NCBI RefSeq assembly: GCF_030269685.1
Contig: NZ_BSTT01000002.1
Coordinates: 496,001-560,000, forward strand
DNA length: 64,000 bases
Direction of reading: 5' to 3'
DNA from: Actinomycetospora sp. NBRC 106378
GTDB lineage: Bacteria; Actinomycetota; Actinomycetes; Mycobacteriales; Pseudonocardiaceae
The translations under genes were made by a program, and so were the position numbers. Positions 51,548 to 59,376 of this stretch are shown one piece after another. Each line of letters begins with the position of its first letter. The first letter of the stretch is position 1. The notes beneath the pieces were generated by a model. It worked only from the letters and a program-made list of their open reading frames with translations. It was not told the origin of the DNA and ran no database searches.

Positions 51548-53106
51548 CCCTGCGCGACTTCCTCCTCGTCCTGCGGACCCGGTGGCGGGTCGTCGTCGCC
51601 TGCGCGCTCGTCGGCGCGATCGCCGCCGCGGCGTTCGCCGCCCTCCGACCGGCGACCTACACCTCCCACGTGCTGCTCTACGTCTCCTCCCAGCAGCAGA
51701 GCGACCGGGACAGCGCGTACACCGGCGGCCTGCTCTCCGAGCAGCGGGTGTCTTCCTACGTCGAGCTGGTCGATCGGCCCTCGGTGACCGCGGAGATCGT
51801 GCGCCGGCTCGGGCTGACCCTCACCCCCGAACAGCTCGCGGGGCGCATCTCCGCCTCCGCGGGCGCCGACTCGGTGCTCATCGACGTCGCCGTCACCGAC
51901 CCATCCCCGGCGCAGGCCACCGCGATCGCCGACACCTTCGGCACGGTCTTCCCCGAGCTCGTCGCCCGGATCGAGCAGCCGCGTACCCCGGCCGGCGTGG
52001 TGCCCGTCGTCGTCAGCCCGGTGGAACCGGCGACGGTGCCGACCGCGCCCGCCTCCCTCGGGGCCGGGTCCAGCGGTCTGCTCGGGCTGCTCGCCGGGCT
52101 GCTCATCGGGCTGCTCACCGTGCTCGTCGTCGACCTGCTCGACACCCGGATCACCAGCCGCACCCGGCTCGAGTCGGCCGCCGGTCGCCCCGGGCTCGGC
52201 GACCTGCCGCTCGACCGTCACCTCGACCAGCGGCCGGCCGTGCTCCGCGACGCCCCGCTCTCCCCGCTGGCGGAGGCGTTCCGCGCCCTGCGCACCAATC
52301 TGCGCTACGTCCGGCTCGGCGGCGGCACCCCCGTCTTCCTGGTGACCAGCGCCCGGCAGGGCGAGGGGAAGTCGCTGACCGCGCTCAACCTGGCGCTGGC
52401 ACTCGCGCAGAACCGCCAGAGGGTGCTCCTCGTCGACGCGGACCTGCGCCGGCCCAGCGTCGCCGAGCGCACCGGTCTGACCGGCGACGTGGGGCTCACG
52501 ACCGTGCTCACCGGGCAGAGCGAGCTGACCGCCGTCGTCCAGAGCTGGACCGACGCCCCGCTCGACGTCCTGACCAGCGGGGCGCTCCCGCCCAACCCCA
52601 GCGAGCTGCTGGGCTCGGACGAGATGCGGACCCTGCTCGACGAGGCCCGGGCCGCCTACGACGTGGTGCTGGTCGACTCGCCGCCGGTGCTCCCGGTCGC
52701 CGACGCCCCCGCCCTCGCGCCCCTCACCGACGGGGTCCTGCTCGTCGGGCGGCACGGGCTCGTCACCGAACCGCAGGTCCGCGCCGCGGTCGCCGCCCTC
52801 GACGCCGTCGGGGCCCACCTGTTCGGTGTCGTGCTGTCGGCCGCTCCCGGCCACGACCGCTCCGGGGGGTACGGCTACGGCTACGGGGCGGTGGCCGCTC
52901 CGACAGCAGCTGCCCCGGCTGCCTCCGAGGCTTCGGAGGCCGACACCGCGGCGCTCCCGGTGATGTCCCCGAGTGGTCCCGTGACGCGGACGGAGACGTC
53001 CGTCGACCACGGTGAGGGACCACTCGACGGCGACTCCCGCTCTCCTGCCGAGAAGGAGCCGGACGCGGTCGACGCCCCGCCGGTGCCGGCCGAGCTGCGG
53101 GGATGA
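51544..53106 (+). CDS. Wzc-like chain-length regulator/tyrosine kinase (BY-kinase), module 2
   Basis: A 520-residue BY-kinase: membrane helices at about 16-34 and 175-198, Walker A SARQGEGKSL at 269-278, canonical Walker A' VLLVDADLRRP at 294-304, Walker B VVLVDSPP, then a tyrosine cluster GGYGYGYG (Y443/445/447) fit for autophosphorylation. It probably governs chain length and export of module 2. An 11-bp palindrome codes for residues near 476-494. GTG 51544 overlaps the acyltransferase stop. Confidence 0.87.
   Translation: MTLRDFLLVLRTRWRVVVACALVGAIAAAAFAALRPATYTSHVLLYVSSQQQSDRDSAYTGGLLSEQRVSSYVELVDRPSVTAEIVRRLGLTLTPEQLAGRISASAGADSVLIDVAVTDPSPAQATAIADTFGTVFPELVARIEQPRTPAGVVPVVVSPVEPATVPTAPASLGAGSSGLLGLLAGLLIGLLTVLVVDLLDTRITSRTRLESAAGRPGLGDLPLDRHLDQRPAVLRDAPLSPLAEAFRALRTNLRYVRLGGGTPVFLVTSARQGEGKSLTALNLALALAQNRQRVLLVDADLRRPSVAERTGLTGDVGLTTVLTGQSELTAVVQSWTDAPLDVLTSGALPPNPSELLGSDEMRTLLDEARAAYDVVLVDSPPVLPVADAPALAPLTDGVLLVGRHGLVTEPQVRAAVAALDAVGAHLFGVVLSAAPGHDRSGGYGYGYGAVAAPTAAAPAASEASEADTAALPVMSPSGPVTRTETSVDHGEGPLDGDSRSPAEKEPDAVDAPPVPAELRG
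52970..53026. repeat. Palindromic element inside the kinase 3' end
   Basis: Outer arms CGAGTGGTCCC (52970-52980) and GGGACCACTCG (53016-53026), perfect 11 bp, with an inner palindrome GACGGA-GACG-TCCGTC. It is translated as part of the disordered tail after the tyrosine cluster. Confidence 0.7.
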
Positions 53107-54599
53107 ACGTCCTCCCGCGGACCGTCCCCGCGTTCCCGGCCGCCGCCGGTGGAGTGCTCCTCGGGGTGCTCGCCGCGGGACTCGCCGGGGTGGCGCTCGC
53201 CGACCGCGGCGTCGTCGGGCTCCTGGTCGTCGCGGTGCTGACCGCCCTCGTGGCCGCCACGCTGGCCGACCGCGCCGCACCCCTGTACGTCGCCCTCGCG
53301 CTGGGGCTGACCGCCCTGCCCGCCGTCCTGACCTCACCGGTCCGGATCGGACCCCTGTCGGTCCTGCCGTTCGAGCCGTTCCTCTACCTGGGCGCGGCGC
53401 TGCTCGCGATCTCCGCGCGCCCCCGCCTGCCGTGGGCGCTGTGGGCCTTGGCCGGGGTCGTCGGGCTCGGGACGGTGGTCGGCGTCGTCGTCGGGAACCC
53501 GATCGGGATCCTCGTCAGCGAACTCCGGCCGACCGTCGACCTGCTGGTCGGGGCCTGGGTGGCGTGCGCGGTGGTGCGCACCCCGACCGCCCGCCGGCTG
53601 CTGATGACCGCGGCGGTGATCCTGTGGACGTCGCTGCCCCTGACGATGCTCGGCTCGCTCGGGCTGATCCGGCTGGGCGGCCGCGAGGAGTCGGCCGTCA
53701 CGGGCGGCGACGCCACCTCGGGGGAGGCGGTCCGTCTCCTCACCCCGGCGGTGACGCTGGCGTTCGTGGCCGTCATCGCCGCCGTCGCGCTGGTGGTGAC
53801 GGGCCGGGTCGCCCTCACGCGGGTCCTGCCGTGGCTCCTGCCCGCCGTGCCGATCGTCGTCCTCGCGTTCACCCGGGGACACATCCTCGGGTTCGTCGCG
53901 AGCGCGGTGTTCGTGCTCGTCGTGCTGCGCCGGTGGGCGATCGTGCTCGTGGCCGTCCGGACGGGAACGGTCCTGCTCGTGGCCGCGCTCGGGGCCGGCC
54001 TGGCCGTGCTGCTCTCCCCGGCCGGACGCTGGTTCGGCCTGCAGCTCGACGGGTTCCGACGGCGGGTCCTCGACGGCCTCGGCGCGGCCGGGACCACCGA
54101 CCCGTCGGTGCTCTACCGCGAGCAGGAGACCACGAACGTGGTGCCCCGGATCCTCTCGTCCCCGGTTGTCGGCCACGGCTTCGGCGCGGCCTACCAGCGG
54201 CCGCGCAGCGGGTTGGGGTCCTTCTTCGCCGAGCAGGCGCCGTACTACCTGCACGACTACTACCTCTGGCTCGCGCTCAAGGTCGGCCTGTTGGGGCTGG
54301 CGGTCTACCTCGTGCTGCTGGTCGTCCCGCTGGTGCGGGTCCTGCGCGCCGGCCCGGCCGCACCCCCGGCCGCCGTGGCGGCGGGCGCCGTCGTCGCGGC
54401 CTGGCTGGTCGTCCAGGTCACGACGCCGGTGGGGCTCGGGTTCGCCAGCGCCACCGTTGCCGGCGCCCTCTACGCGACGGCCTGGTGCCTGGCGCCCGCC
54501 GCTCAGGCGAAGGAGGTCAGTCCCGAGGCCGCCCAGGCCGGCGACCGGACGGTGCGGGCGGACCGCACGCGGGCCAGCGCGTCGAGCTCGGCGAGGTAG
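53103..54599 (+). CDS. Polysaccharide polymerase-like membrane protein (Wzy/O-antigen ligase type), module 2
   Basis: A 498-residue protein with about 12 helices and a long outer loop (FGLQLDGFRRRVLDGLGAAGTTDPS...PVVGHGFGAAYQ...YYLHDYYLWLALKVG). VGHGFG and HDYYLWLALKVGLLG match the Wzy_C/O-antigen ligase end pattern. It should polymerise the units exported by the second flippase. ATG 53103 overlaps the kinase stop. Its last 97 bp overlap the convergent glycosyltransferase gene, and the hydrophilic tail (SPEAAQAGDRTVRADRTRAS) is made by this overlap. Confidence 0.75.
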   Translation: MNVLPRTVPAFPAAAGGVLLGVLAAGLAGVALADRGVVGLLVVAVLTALVAATLADRAAPLYVALALGLTALPAVLTSPVRIGPLSVLPFEPFLYLGAALLAISARPRLPWALWALAGVVGLGTVVGVVVGNPIGILVSELRPTVDLLVGAWVACAVVRTPTARRLLMTAAVILWTSLPLTMLGSLGLIRLGGREESAVTGGDATSGEAVRLLTPAVTLAFVAVIAAVALVVTGRVALTRVLPWLLPAVPIVVLAFTRGHILGFVASAVFVLVVLRRWAIVLVAVRTGTVLLVAALGAGLAVLLSPAGRWFGLQLDGFRRRVLDGLGAAGTTDPSVLYREQETTNVVPRILSSPVVGHGFGAAYQRPRSGLGSFFAEQAPYYLHDYYLWLALKVGLLGLAVYLVLLVVPLVRVLRAGPAAPPAAVAAGAVVAAWLVVQVTTPVGLGFASATVAGALYATAWCLAPAAQAKEVSPEAAQAGDRTVRADRTRASASSSAR

Positions 54600-55750
54600 T
54601 CCTCGCAGACGTCGTCCCAGTGGTAGCGACGGCGGACGACGTCGCGCCCGCGGGCGGAGAGCTCCGCCCGCCGCGCCGGGTCCCCGAGCACCCGGTCGAT
54701 GTGCTCGGCGAGCTCCGCCGGGTCGCGGCGGTAGGTCGGCGCCGCGTCCGCGAGGACCTCGCGGTTGAACGGCGTGTCCAGCGCGAGGGTCGGGCTACCC
54801 GCACCGAGGGCCTGCAGCAGGCCGGGGTTCGTCCCGCCCACCGAGTGTCCGTGCACGTAGACCCCGCAGTGCTGCCACAGCTGCTCGAGCAGCCCCTGGT
54901 CGGCCACGTGCCCGAGCCACCGCACGTCCAGGCCGTGGCCGAGTTCCCGGAGCTGGGCCTCGATCGGGTCGCCCGGCACCGCGGACCCCACGACGACGAC
55001 CGTGTGCCGGGTCCGCGTGCGGCGCAGCGCGGCCAGGGTGAGGTCGACGCTGTTCTCCGGGACGAGCCGGGCGACGACCAGGACGTAGGAGCCCGGCGTC
55101 AGGCGGAAGTCGTCGAGCCGGTCGTGAGGGAGGTCGGGCAGGACGTCGGCGCCGTACGGGATGAAGACCGGGTCGACGTCGAAGTGCTGCTGCCAGTAGG
55201 TCTTGATCGCCGCGGAGTCGGCCACGAGCCGGTCCGCCCACCGCGCGGAGAGCTGGGCCCCGGTGCGGAAGACGCGCTTGCCCAGCGCGCTCCACTTGTC
55301 CCGCTCCCACTCGATGCCGTCGGTGTTGAGCAGCGTGGGGATCCCGGCGGCCCGCAACGTCGGGAGCCAGTAACCCATCGCGCAGTTGAGGACGAGCGCG
55401 GCGTCGTACCCGGTGCGCGCCGCGTGGCGCGCGGAGGAGCGACCGAACGAGAGGGTCGACGCGCTGCGGCTCTCGACGCCGCGCGTGTGCACCACCCGCA
55501 CGCCGTCGATCATCTCCGGGACGTCCGCCCGCGCGGCGTCCCGGCCGTAGACCGTCACGTCGTGGCCCTGCGCCACCAGGTAGGGGGCGAAGCGGCGGAC
55601 GAAGGTCTCGAACCCGCCGTAGGTGCTGGGGTACCCCCGGCTGCCCAGGATCGCGAACCGGCGCCGTGCGCCCCTTCCACCTCGACGGCCCGCCTGGGCG
55701 GGGATCAGGGCCGGTGTCCTCGACGAGGGTGCGTCCCGCAGCTCCGTCAC
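54503..55750 (-). CDS. Glycosyltransferase, GT4 with DUF1972 N-terminus (rhamnosyltransferase-like)
   Basis: A 415-residue GT-B enzyme. FAILGSRGYPSTYGGFETFVRRFAPYL is the DUF1972 signature, and NTDGIEWERDKW and VLVVARLVPENSVDLTLAAL complete both domains; HSVGGTNPGLLQALGAGSPTLA is the donor site. Related enzymes attach rhamnose or similar sugars. The start is GTG 55750 with GGGAG 7 nt upstream; GTG 55786 would add 12 residues without a Shine-Dalgarno. Convergent with the polymerase; divergent from the membrane protein at 56045. Confidence 0.85.
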   Translation of the reverse strand: MTELRDAPSSRTPALIPAQAGRRGGRGARRRFAILGSRGYPSTYGGFETFVRRFAPYLVAQGHDVTVYGRDAARADVPEMIDGVRVVHTRGVESRSASTLSFGRSSARHAARTGYDAALVLNCAMGYWLPTLRAAGIPTLLNTDGIEWERDKWSALGKRVFRTGAQLSARWADRLVADSAAIKTYWQQHFDVDPVFIPYGADVLPDLPHDRLDDFRLTPGSYVLVVARLVPENSVDLTLAALRRTRTRHTVVVVGSAVPGDPIEAQLRELGHGLDVRWLGHVADQGLLEQLWQHCGVYVHGHSVGGTNPGLLQALGAGSPTLALDTPFNREVLADAAPTYRRDPAELAEHIDRVLGDPARRAELSARGRDVVRRRYHWDDVCEDYLAELDALARVRSARTVRSPAWAASGLTSFA

Positions 55751-56044
55751 GCGTGTGCTCCCGTCCTCGGCGGGCAATCGCTTCACCCGTCCGAGTGACG
55801 ATGATCCAAGGCCGAACCAACTCCTGCTTCACATGACCCACAACGGACACTTATCCCATCGGCGTGTCTTTCGGACCCGCCGTGAGGACTATCGAAGTTG
55901 GGCCGAAAAGAGCAGTTCTCGGATGTCGATCATGGTATCGGCACGTTTCCGGACAGTGTCGTCCGTGATCGGACGTGTCGGCGCCGTTACTCCGTGAGCC
56001 GCAACGGCTACACCCGGTCGACGACCGTCTCTACGGTTGCCCCC
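55751..56044. promoter_or_regulatory. Divergent promoter region at the right end of the polysaccharide locus
   Basis: Nearly 300 bp with locally lower G+C (TGACCCACAACGGACACTTA, then CGAAGTTGGGCCGAAAAGAG) between divergent genes. No clean promoter or palindrome that I can defend. The following gene has no Shine-Dalgarno and may be leaderless. Confidence 0.4.
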
Positions 56045-57559
56045 GTGATCGTCCAGGCCGCGGACCCGCCGTCCGCCGCTGCCCGCGCCGGCGACCGGCG
56101 CGCCGTCCTCGCCCCGCCGGTGCTGCTCGGCGTGGCGGCGCTCGTCGTGCTCGCCCCGGCCCGCGACCTGTTCCTGCGTCCGGTCACGGCCCAGGACGAC
56201 GGGCTCCTGCTGGCCTACCCCGATCTCGTCCTGCGCGGCGCGGTGCCCAACCTCGACTTCGCGACGGTCTACGGCCCGCTGACCTCGTGGGTCACCGCGG
56301 CGGCGTTCTGGGCGATCGAGCCGTCGGTGCTCGTCCTGCGCTCGGTCGGTCTCGCGCTGCGGCTCCTCGCGCTCGTGGCGGTGTGGTTGCTGGTGCGCCG
56401 GGTCTCGCGGACGGGGGCCGGTCTCGCGGTGGTCGGCGGCGCGCTCGTCGTCTCCACCACCGACCTCATGCCCTCGGCCGCGATCGGAGCGCTCGCGCTC
56501 GGTCTGCTCGCCCTCGTCGCGGCGGGACCGGATCGGCCGGTGGCGGCCTGGCGCTGCGGCGCCGCCGGGATCGCCGGCGGTCTCGCCGCCGGGTTCCGGT
56601 GGGACGGGGCGCTGCCGGTCGTGCTGTCCCTGCTCCCCGTCCTGCTCGCGTGGTCCGGCCGACGTCGGCTGCTGCTCGCCGCGGGGTTCGTCGTCGGGCT
56701 CCTCCCGTGGGCCGTCGAGGTGGTCCTCGCCGGCCCGGACGCGGTGTGGCGCAACGTGGTGACCGAGCCGCTGCTGGTCTCCTCGGCCGGGCGGCGGCTG
56801 CCGCTGACCGACGTCCCGGTCCCGCTGCCGGCCGGGCTCGCGCTCGTCGTCGGGGTGGGCCTCGCCGCCGTCGTGGTGGGTGCGCGGCGGCGCCACCGGC
56901 TGCTGCTCGCCCTCGCCCTGATCTGTCTCGGGCAGGTGCCCTACCTGGTGTCGCGGCTCGACCTCGCCCACCTCGCGCCGATGCTCGTCGTCCCGATCGC
57001 GACGGCGGTGGTGCTGGCGTCGCCGTTCGCGGTGCCCGGCCGGGTGGCGGTCGGGGCGCTGGCGGGCGCGGTCGTGCTGGCCGCGCTCGGGCCGCTCTGG
57101 GCGTACGGGGTCAAGAGGAGCGTGCTCGGTCGGCCCGTCGCGTCCGTCGTCGTGGGGGAGCGGTCGGTGCCGCTGCCGCCCGCGATCGCCCCCGACGTGC
57201 AGGCCGCGGTCGACGCGGTCGTGCGGGTGTCGCGGCCCGGCGACCGCCTCGCCGTGCTGCCGGGGGACCCGAGCCGCGCCTTCTACAACGACACCTACCT
57301 GTACTTCCTGCTGCCCGGGTGGCGGCCGGCGCCGTTCCACCTCGAGATGAACCCGGGCGTCGCCAACGCCGCCGGCTCCGTGCTCCCGGGGCAGGTGGCG
57401 ACCGCGGACGTCGTCGTCACCGACGACGCGTGGAACCGCTCCGACGAGCCGAACACCGCCGATGCGCCCGGCTCCGATGCCACCGCACGCGTGCTGGCGG
57501 GGCGGTTCGTCGAGGTGGGCCGGTGGGGCACCGTGCGGGTCCTGCAGCGGGACCGCTGA
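56045..57559 (+). CDS. Polytopic membrane protein, GT-C/GT39-like
   Basis: A 504-residue protein with about 10 helices. An early loop PVTAQDDGLLLAYPDLVLRGAVPNLDFATVYGPLT, with an acidic pair after helix 1 and a GP-L motif, fits GT-C enzymes using polyprenyl-phosphate sugars. The outer C-terminal part (about 380-504) ends VGRWGTVRVLQRDR. GTG 56045 chosen; GTG 55994 would add 17 residues. Neither has a Shine-Dalgarno. It may glycosylate the polymer or proteins outside. Confidence 0.65.
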   Translation: MIVQAADPPSAAARAGDRRAVLAPPVLLGVAALVVLAPARDLFLRPVTAQDDGLLLAYPDLVLRGAVPNLDFATVYGPLTSWVTAAAFWAIEPSVLVLRSVGLALRLLALVAVWLLVRRVSRTGAGLAVVGGALVVSTTDLMPSAAIGALALGLLALVAAGPDRPVAAWRCGAAGIAGGLAAGFRWDGALPVVLSLLPVLLAWSGRRRLLLAAGFVVGLLPWAVEVVLAGPDAVWRNVVTEPLLVSSAGRRLPLTDVPVPLPAGLALVVGVGLAAVVVGARRRHRLLLALALICLGQVPYLVSRLDLAHLAPMLVVPIATAVVLASPFAVPGRVAVGALAGAVVLAALGPLWAYGVKRSVLGRPVASVVVGERSVPLPPAIAPDVQAAVDAVVRVSRPGDRLAVLPGDPSRAFYNDTYLYFLLPGWRPAPFHLEMNPGVANAAGSVLPGQVATADVVVTDDAWNRSDEPNTADAPGSDATARVLAGRFVEVGRWGTVRVLQRDR

Positions 57560-57574
57560 CCTCCTCCGTCAGCG
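57554..57574. terminator. Short bidirectional terminator
   Basis: Stem CGCTGAC/GTCAGCG with a 7-nt loop, overlapping the stops of two convergent genes (57559 plus, 57569 minus). Confidence 0.5.
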
Positions 57575-58288
57575 CGCCCCGGACAGCTCGAGCAGGAGCT
57601 CCGTGAGCTCGACCGGCGCGATCACCATCGCGTCGTGCCCGCTGACCAGCTCCCGGACGCGCTCGCCGTCCGGGACCCCGGGGCGGCGGGTCGGGCTCGA
57701 CGGGTCGACGCAGTGGACGTGGGCCCGGGGGACCGCCTCCGCATCGCGCGGCCCGAGGTGGACCGGTTCGAGGAAGCAGCGCACCGACTCGTCGCCGAGG
57801 GTGGCGCACAGCCAGGCGAGGTCGTCGGGGTCGGTCACGCCGAACAGCCCCCACGGGGCGGGCCGCTCGGGCAACGGCGGGATGCGCCACGGGTGCTCGC
57901 TGGTCGCGGCCGCGTCGATCATCGTCTGGGTCACGGGCATGACGTCGAGGGCGCTCTCGCCGTCCGCCGGCACCATCGCGTCGAGGAAGACCAGCAGCGC
58001 GACGCGGTCCGGGATCCGCGCGGCGACTCCGGAGATCACCATGCCCGCGTAGCTGTGGCCGACGAGGACGACGTCGGTGAGGTCCTCGGCGAGGACCAGC
58101 GCGACGACGTCGTCGACGTGGGTGGAGAGCCCGACGTCGGGTCCGAGCAGGTGGGCCTTCTCGCCGTGCCCGGTCAGCGAGGGGGTGCGGACGCGATGGC
58201 CCCGCGCCTCGAGCAGCGGGCGCACGCGGCGCCACGCCTGCCCGTCGTGCCAGGCGCCGTGGACGAGGACGAAGGTGCGGGTGGTCAT
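57569..58288 (-). CDS. Alpha/beta hydrolase (EstC/hydroxynitrile-lyase-like)
   Basis: A 239-residue alpha/beta hydrolase. FVLVHGAWHDGQAWRRV is the oxyanion-side strand, the nucleophile is in VLVGHSYAGMV (about residue 79), and the histidine in ELVSGHDAMV at the end; the acid lies between. Family members hydrolyse methyl esters or cleave cyanohydrins; actinobacterial ones often stand beside an HxlR regulator, as here. ATG 58288. Confidence 0.85.
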   Translation of the reverse strand: MTTRTFVLVHGAWHDGQAWRRVRPLLEARGHRVRTPSLTGHGEKAHLLGPDVGLSTHVDDVVALVLAEDLTDVVLVGHSYAGMVISGVAARIPDRVALLVFLDAMVPADGESALDVMPVTQTMIDAAATSEHPWRIPPLPERPAPWGLFGVTDPDDLAWLCATLGDESVRCFLEPVHLGPRDAEAVPRAHVHCVDPSSPTRRPGVPDGERVRELVSGHDAMVIAPVELTELLLELSGAR

Positions 58289-58312
58289 GGCCCGGACGCT
58301 AGGGACGACGAC

Positions 58313-58330
58313 GGGTACCTCGAGGTTCCC
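58313..58330. promoter_or_regulatory. Shared operator between the hydrolase and HxlR genes
   Basis: Palindrome GGGTACCTCGAGGTTCCC (16 of 18 positions symmetric, centre CTCGAG) in the 56-bp divergent gap. The natural binding site for the HxlR protein. Confidence 0.6.
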
Positions 58331-58344
58331 GCCGCGGTGGCAGG

Positions 58345-58779
58345 GTGACTCCCGTGGCCGCCTCCGACGTCTTCCTCGCGGACTGCCCGACCCGGCTGAC
58401 GCTCGAGGTCATCGGCGGCACGTGGGCCGTGGTCGTCCTGCACGCGCTCGCCGACGGGCCGCAGCGCCACGGCGAACTCGTCGCCCGGGTCGGCGGGGTG
58501 TCCCGCAAGGTCCTCACCCAGACGCTGCGGCGTCTGCAGGACAGCGGACTGGTCGAGCGGCACGAGTACGCCGAGTTCCCGCCGCGCGTGGACTACGCGC
58601 TGACCGAACTCGGACGCACGCTCGAGGAGCCCATCGCGATGCTCACCCGCTGGGCCCGGACGTACGGCGCGGACGTCGTCGCGAGCCAGGAGGCATCGGC
58701 GGCACGACGGGGTGGTGACGACGACGGCACCGTCACCCGTCCGGGTGGTGTCGGTGCTCGTTCGGGAACGCGACGCTGA
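58345..58779 (+). CDS. HxlR-family winged-helix regulator
   Basis: A 144-residue HxlR regulator with the conserved cysteine at residue 14 (ADCPTRLTLEVIGGTWAVVVLHAL), RHGELVARVGGVSRKVLTQTLRRLQDSGLV as helix-turn-helix and the wing VDYALTELGRTL. The cysteine suggests redox or electrophile sensing, as known for other HxlR proteins. GTG 58345. It probably represses or activates the divergent hydrolase. The tail after residue 115 is extra. Confidence 0.85.
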   Translation: MTPVAASDVFLADCPTRLTLEVIGGTWAVVVLHALADGPQRHGELVARVGGVSRKVLTQTLRRLQDSGLVERHEYAEFPPRVDYALTELGRTLEEPIAMLTRWARTYGADVVASQEASAARRGGDDDGTVTRPGGVGARSGTRR

Positions 58780-58826
58780 TCGACTCCGAGGTGCTGGGCG
58801 ACGCATCACCACCTCGGGGGACCCAG

Positions 58827-59312
58827 ATGAACCAGCCGCCGTACCCGTATCCGTATCCGTACGTGCAGCAGCGCGCGTACCCGCCCGCACCGGCCCACGC
58901 GTCCGACGCGTTCCGCTACGTCGCCCTGGCGTGCGGCACGCTGCTCGCGATCGCGGCGCTCCTGCTGGCCGGCATGGTGCTGCTCCCGCGCACGGCCGCG
59001 CCGGTCGTGGTGGCCGGGACCGCGTCGAGCCCGGTGGTCGCGACCGTCGCCGACCCCTCGACGCCGACCGTGCCCGCGGGCGGTTACTCCTGTGGGTCGA
59101 CGGGGTCGGGGCACGTCGTGGTCGTCGAGAACGGGACGGTGCCCTGCGACCACGCGGTCGAGGTCGCCGCGACCTGGCTCTCGAGCGGCACGACGCCGGG
59201 CTCCGGCCTGGGGTCGGCCGGAACCCTGTACTCGTGGACCTGCTCGGCGAACGCCGACGGCGGCGGCCGCTGCACGTCGAAGATGGGGAGCCACCTCGCG
59301 ATCGGCGCCTGA
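58827..59312 (+). CDS. Small membrane protein with exported domain
   Basis: A 161-residue protein: PYPYPYPY-rich cytoplasmic N-terminus, one helix (YVALACGTLLAIAALLLAGMVLL), a Thr/Pro stalk and an outer domain with cysteines (GGYSCGSTGSGHVVVVENGTVPCDHA...YSWTCSANADGGGRCTS), probably two disulfides. Similar domains occur in secreted actinobacterial proteins of unknown role. ATG 58827 after GGGGG; an ATG upstream (58791) is less likely. Confidence 0.6.
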   Translation: MNQPPYPYPYPYVQQRAYPPAPAHASDAFRYVALACGTLLAIAALLLAGMVLLPRTAAPVVVAGTASSPVVATVADPSTPTVPAGGYSCGSTGSGHVVVVENGTVPCDHAVEVAATWLSSGTTPGSGLGSAGTLYSWTCSANADGGGRCTSKMGSHLAIGA

Positions 59313-59341
59313 CCGCCGGCCGAAGTTGCTCCGTTCGCCGC

Positions 59342-59370
59342 TTGATCTTGTCGAACATGTGTTCGATGAT
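59342..59370 (+). promoter_or_regulatory. Promoter of the HNH gene, leaderless
   Basis: -35 TTGATC (59342-59347), 17-nt spacer, -10 GATGAT (59365-59370). The ATG at 59377 is 7 nt past the -10, so transcription can begin at the start codon. The spacer is filled by a LexA box. Confidence 0.6.
59351..59366. promoter_or_regulatory. LexA (SOS) box
   Basis: TCGAAC-ATGT-GTTCGA matches the known actinobacterial LexA consensus TCGAAC-N4-GTTCGA exactly. It lies in the -35/-10 spacer of the HNH gene, so LexA should block the promoter until DNA damage. Confidence 0.75.
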
Positions 59371-59376
59371 GGGTGT

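Noticed and set aside
24614-57559. Secondary-metabolite (PKS/NRPS) cluster
   Set aside because: No ketosynthase, adenylation or carrier domains; all genes fit surface-polysaccharide synthesis and decoration.
58734-58747. CACCCG-TC-CGGGTG palindrome in the HxlR gene tail
   Set aside because: Only 6-bp arms in a very GC-rich coding tail, so chance is likely; not listed with the larger embedded palindromes.
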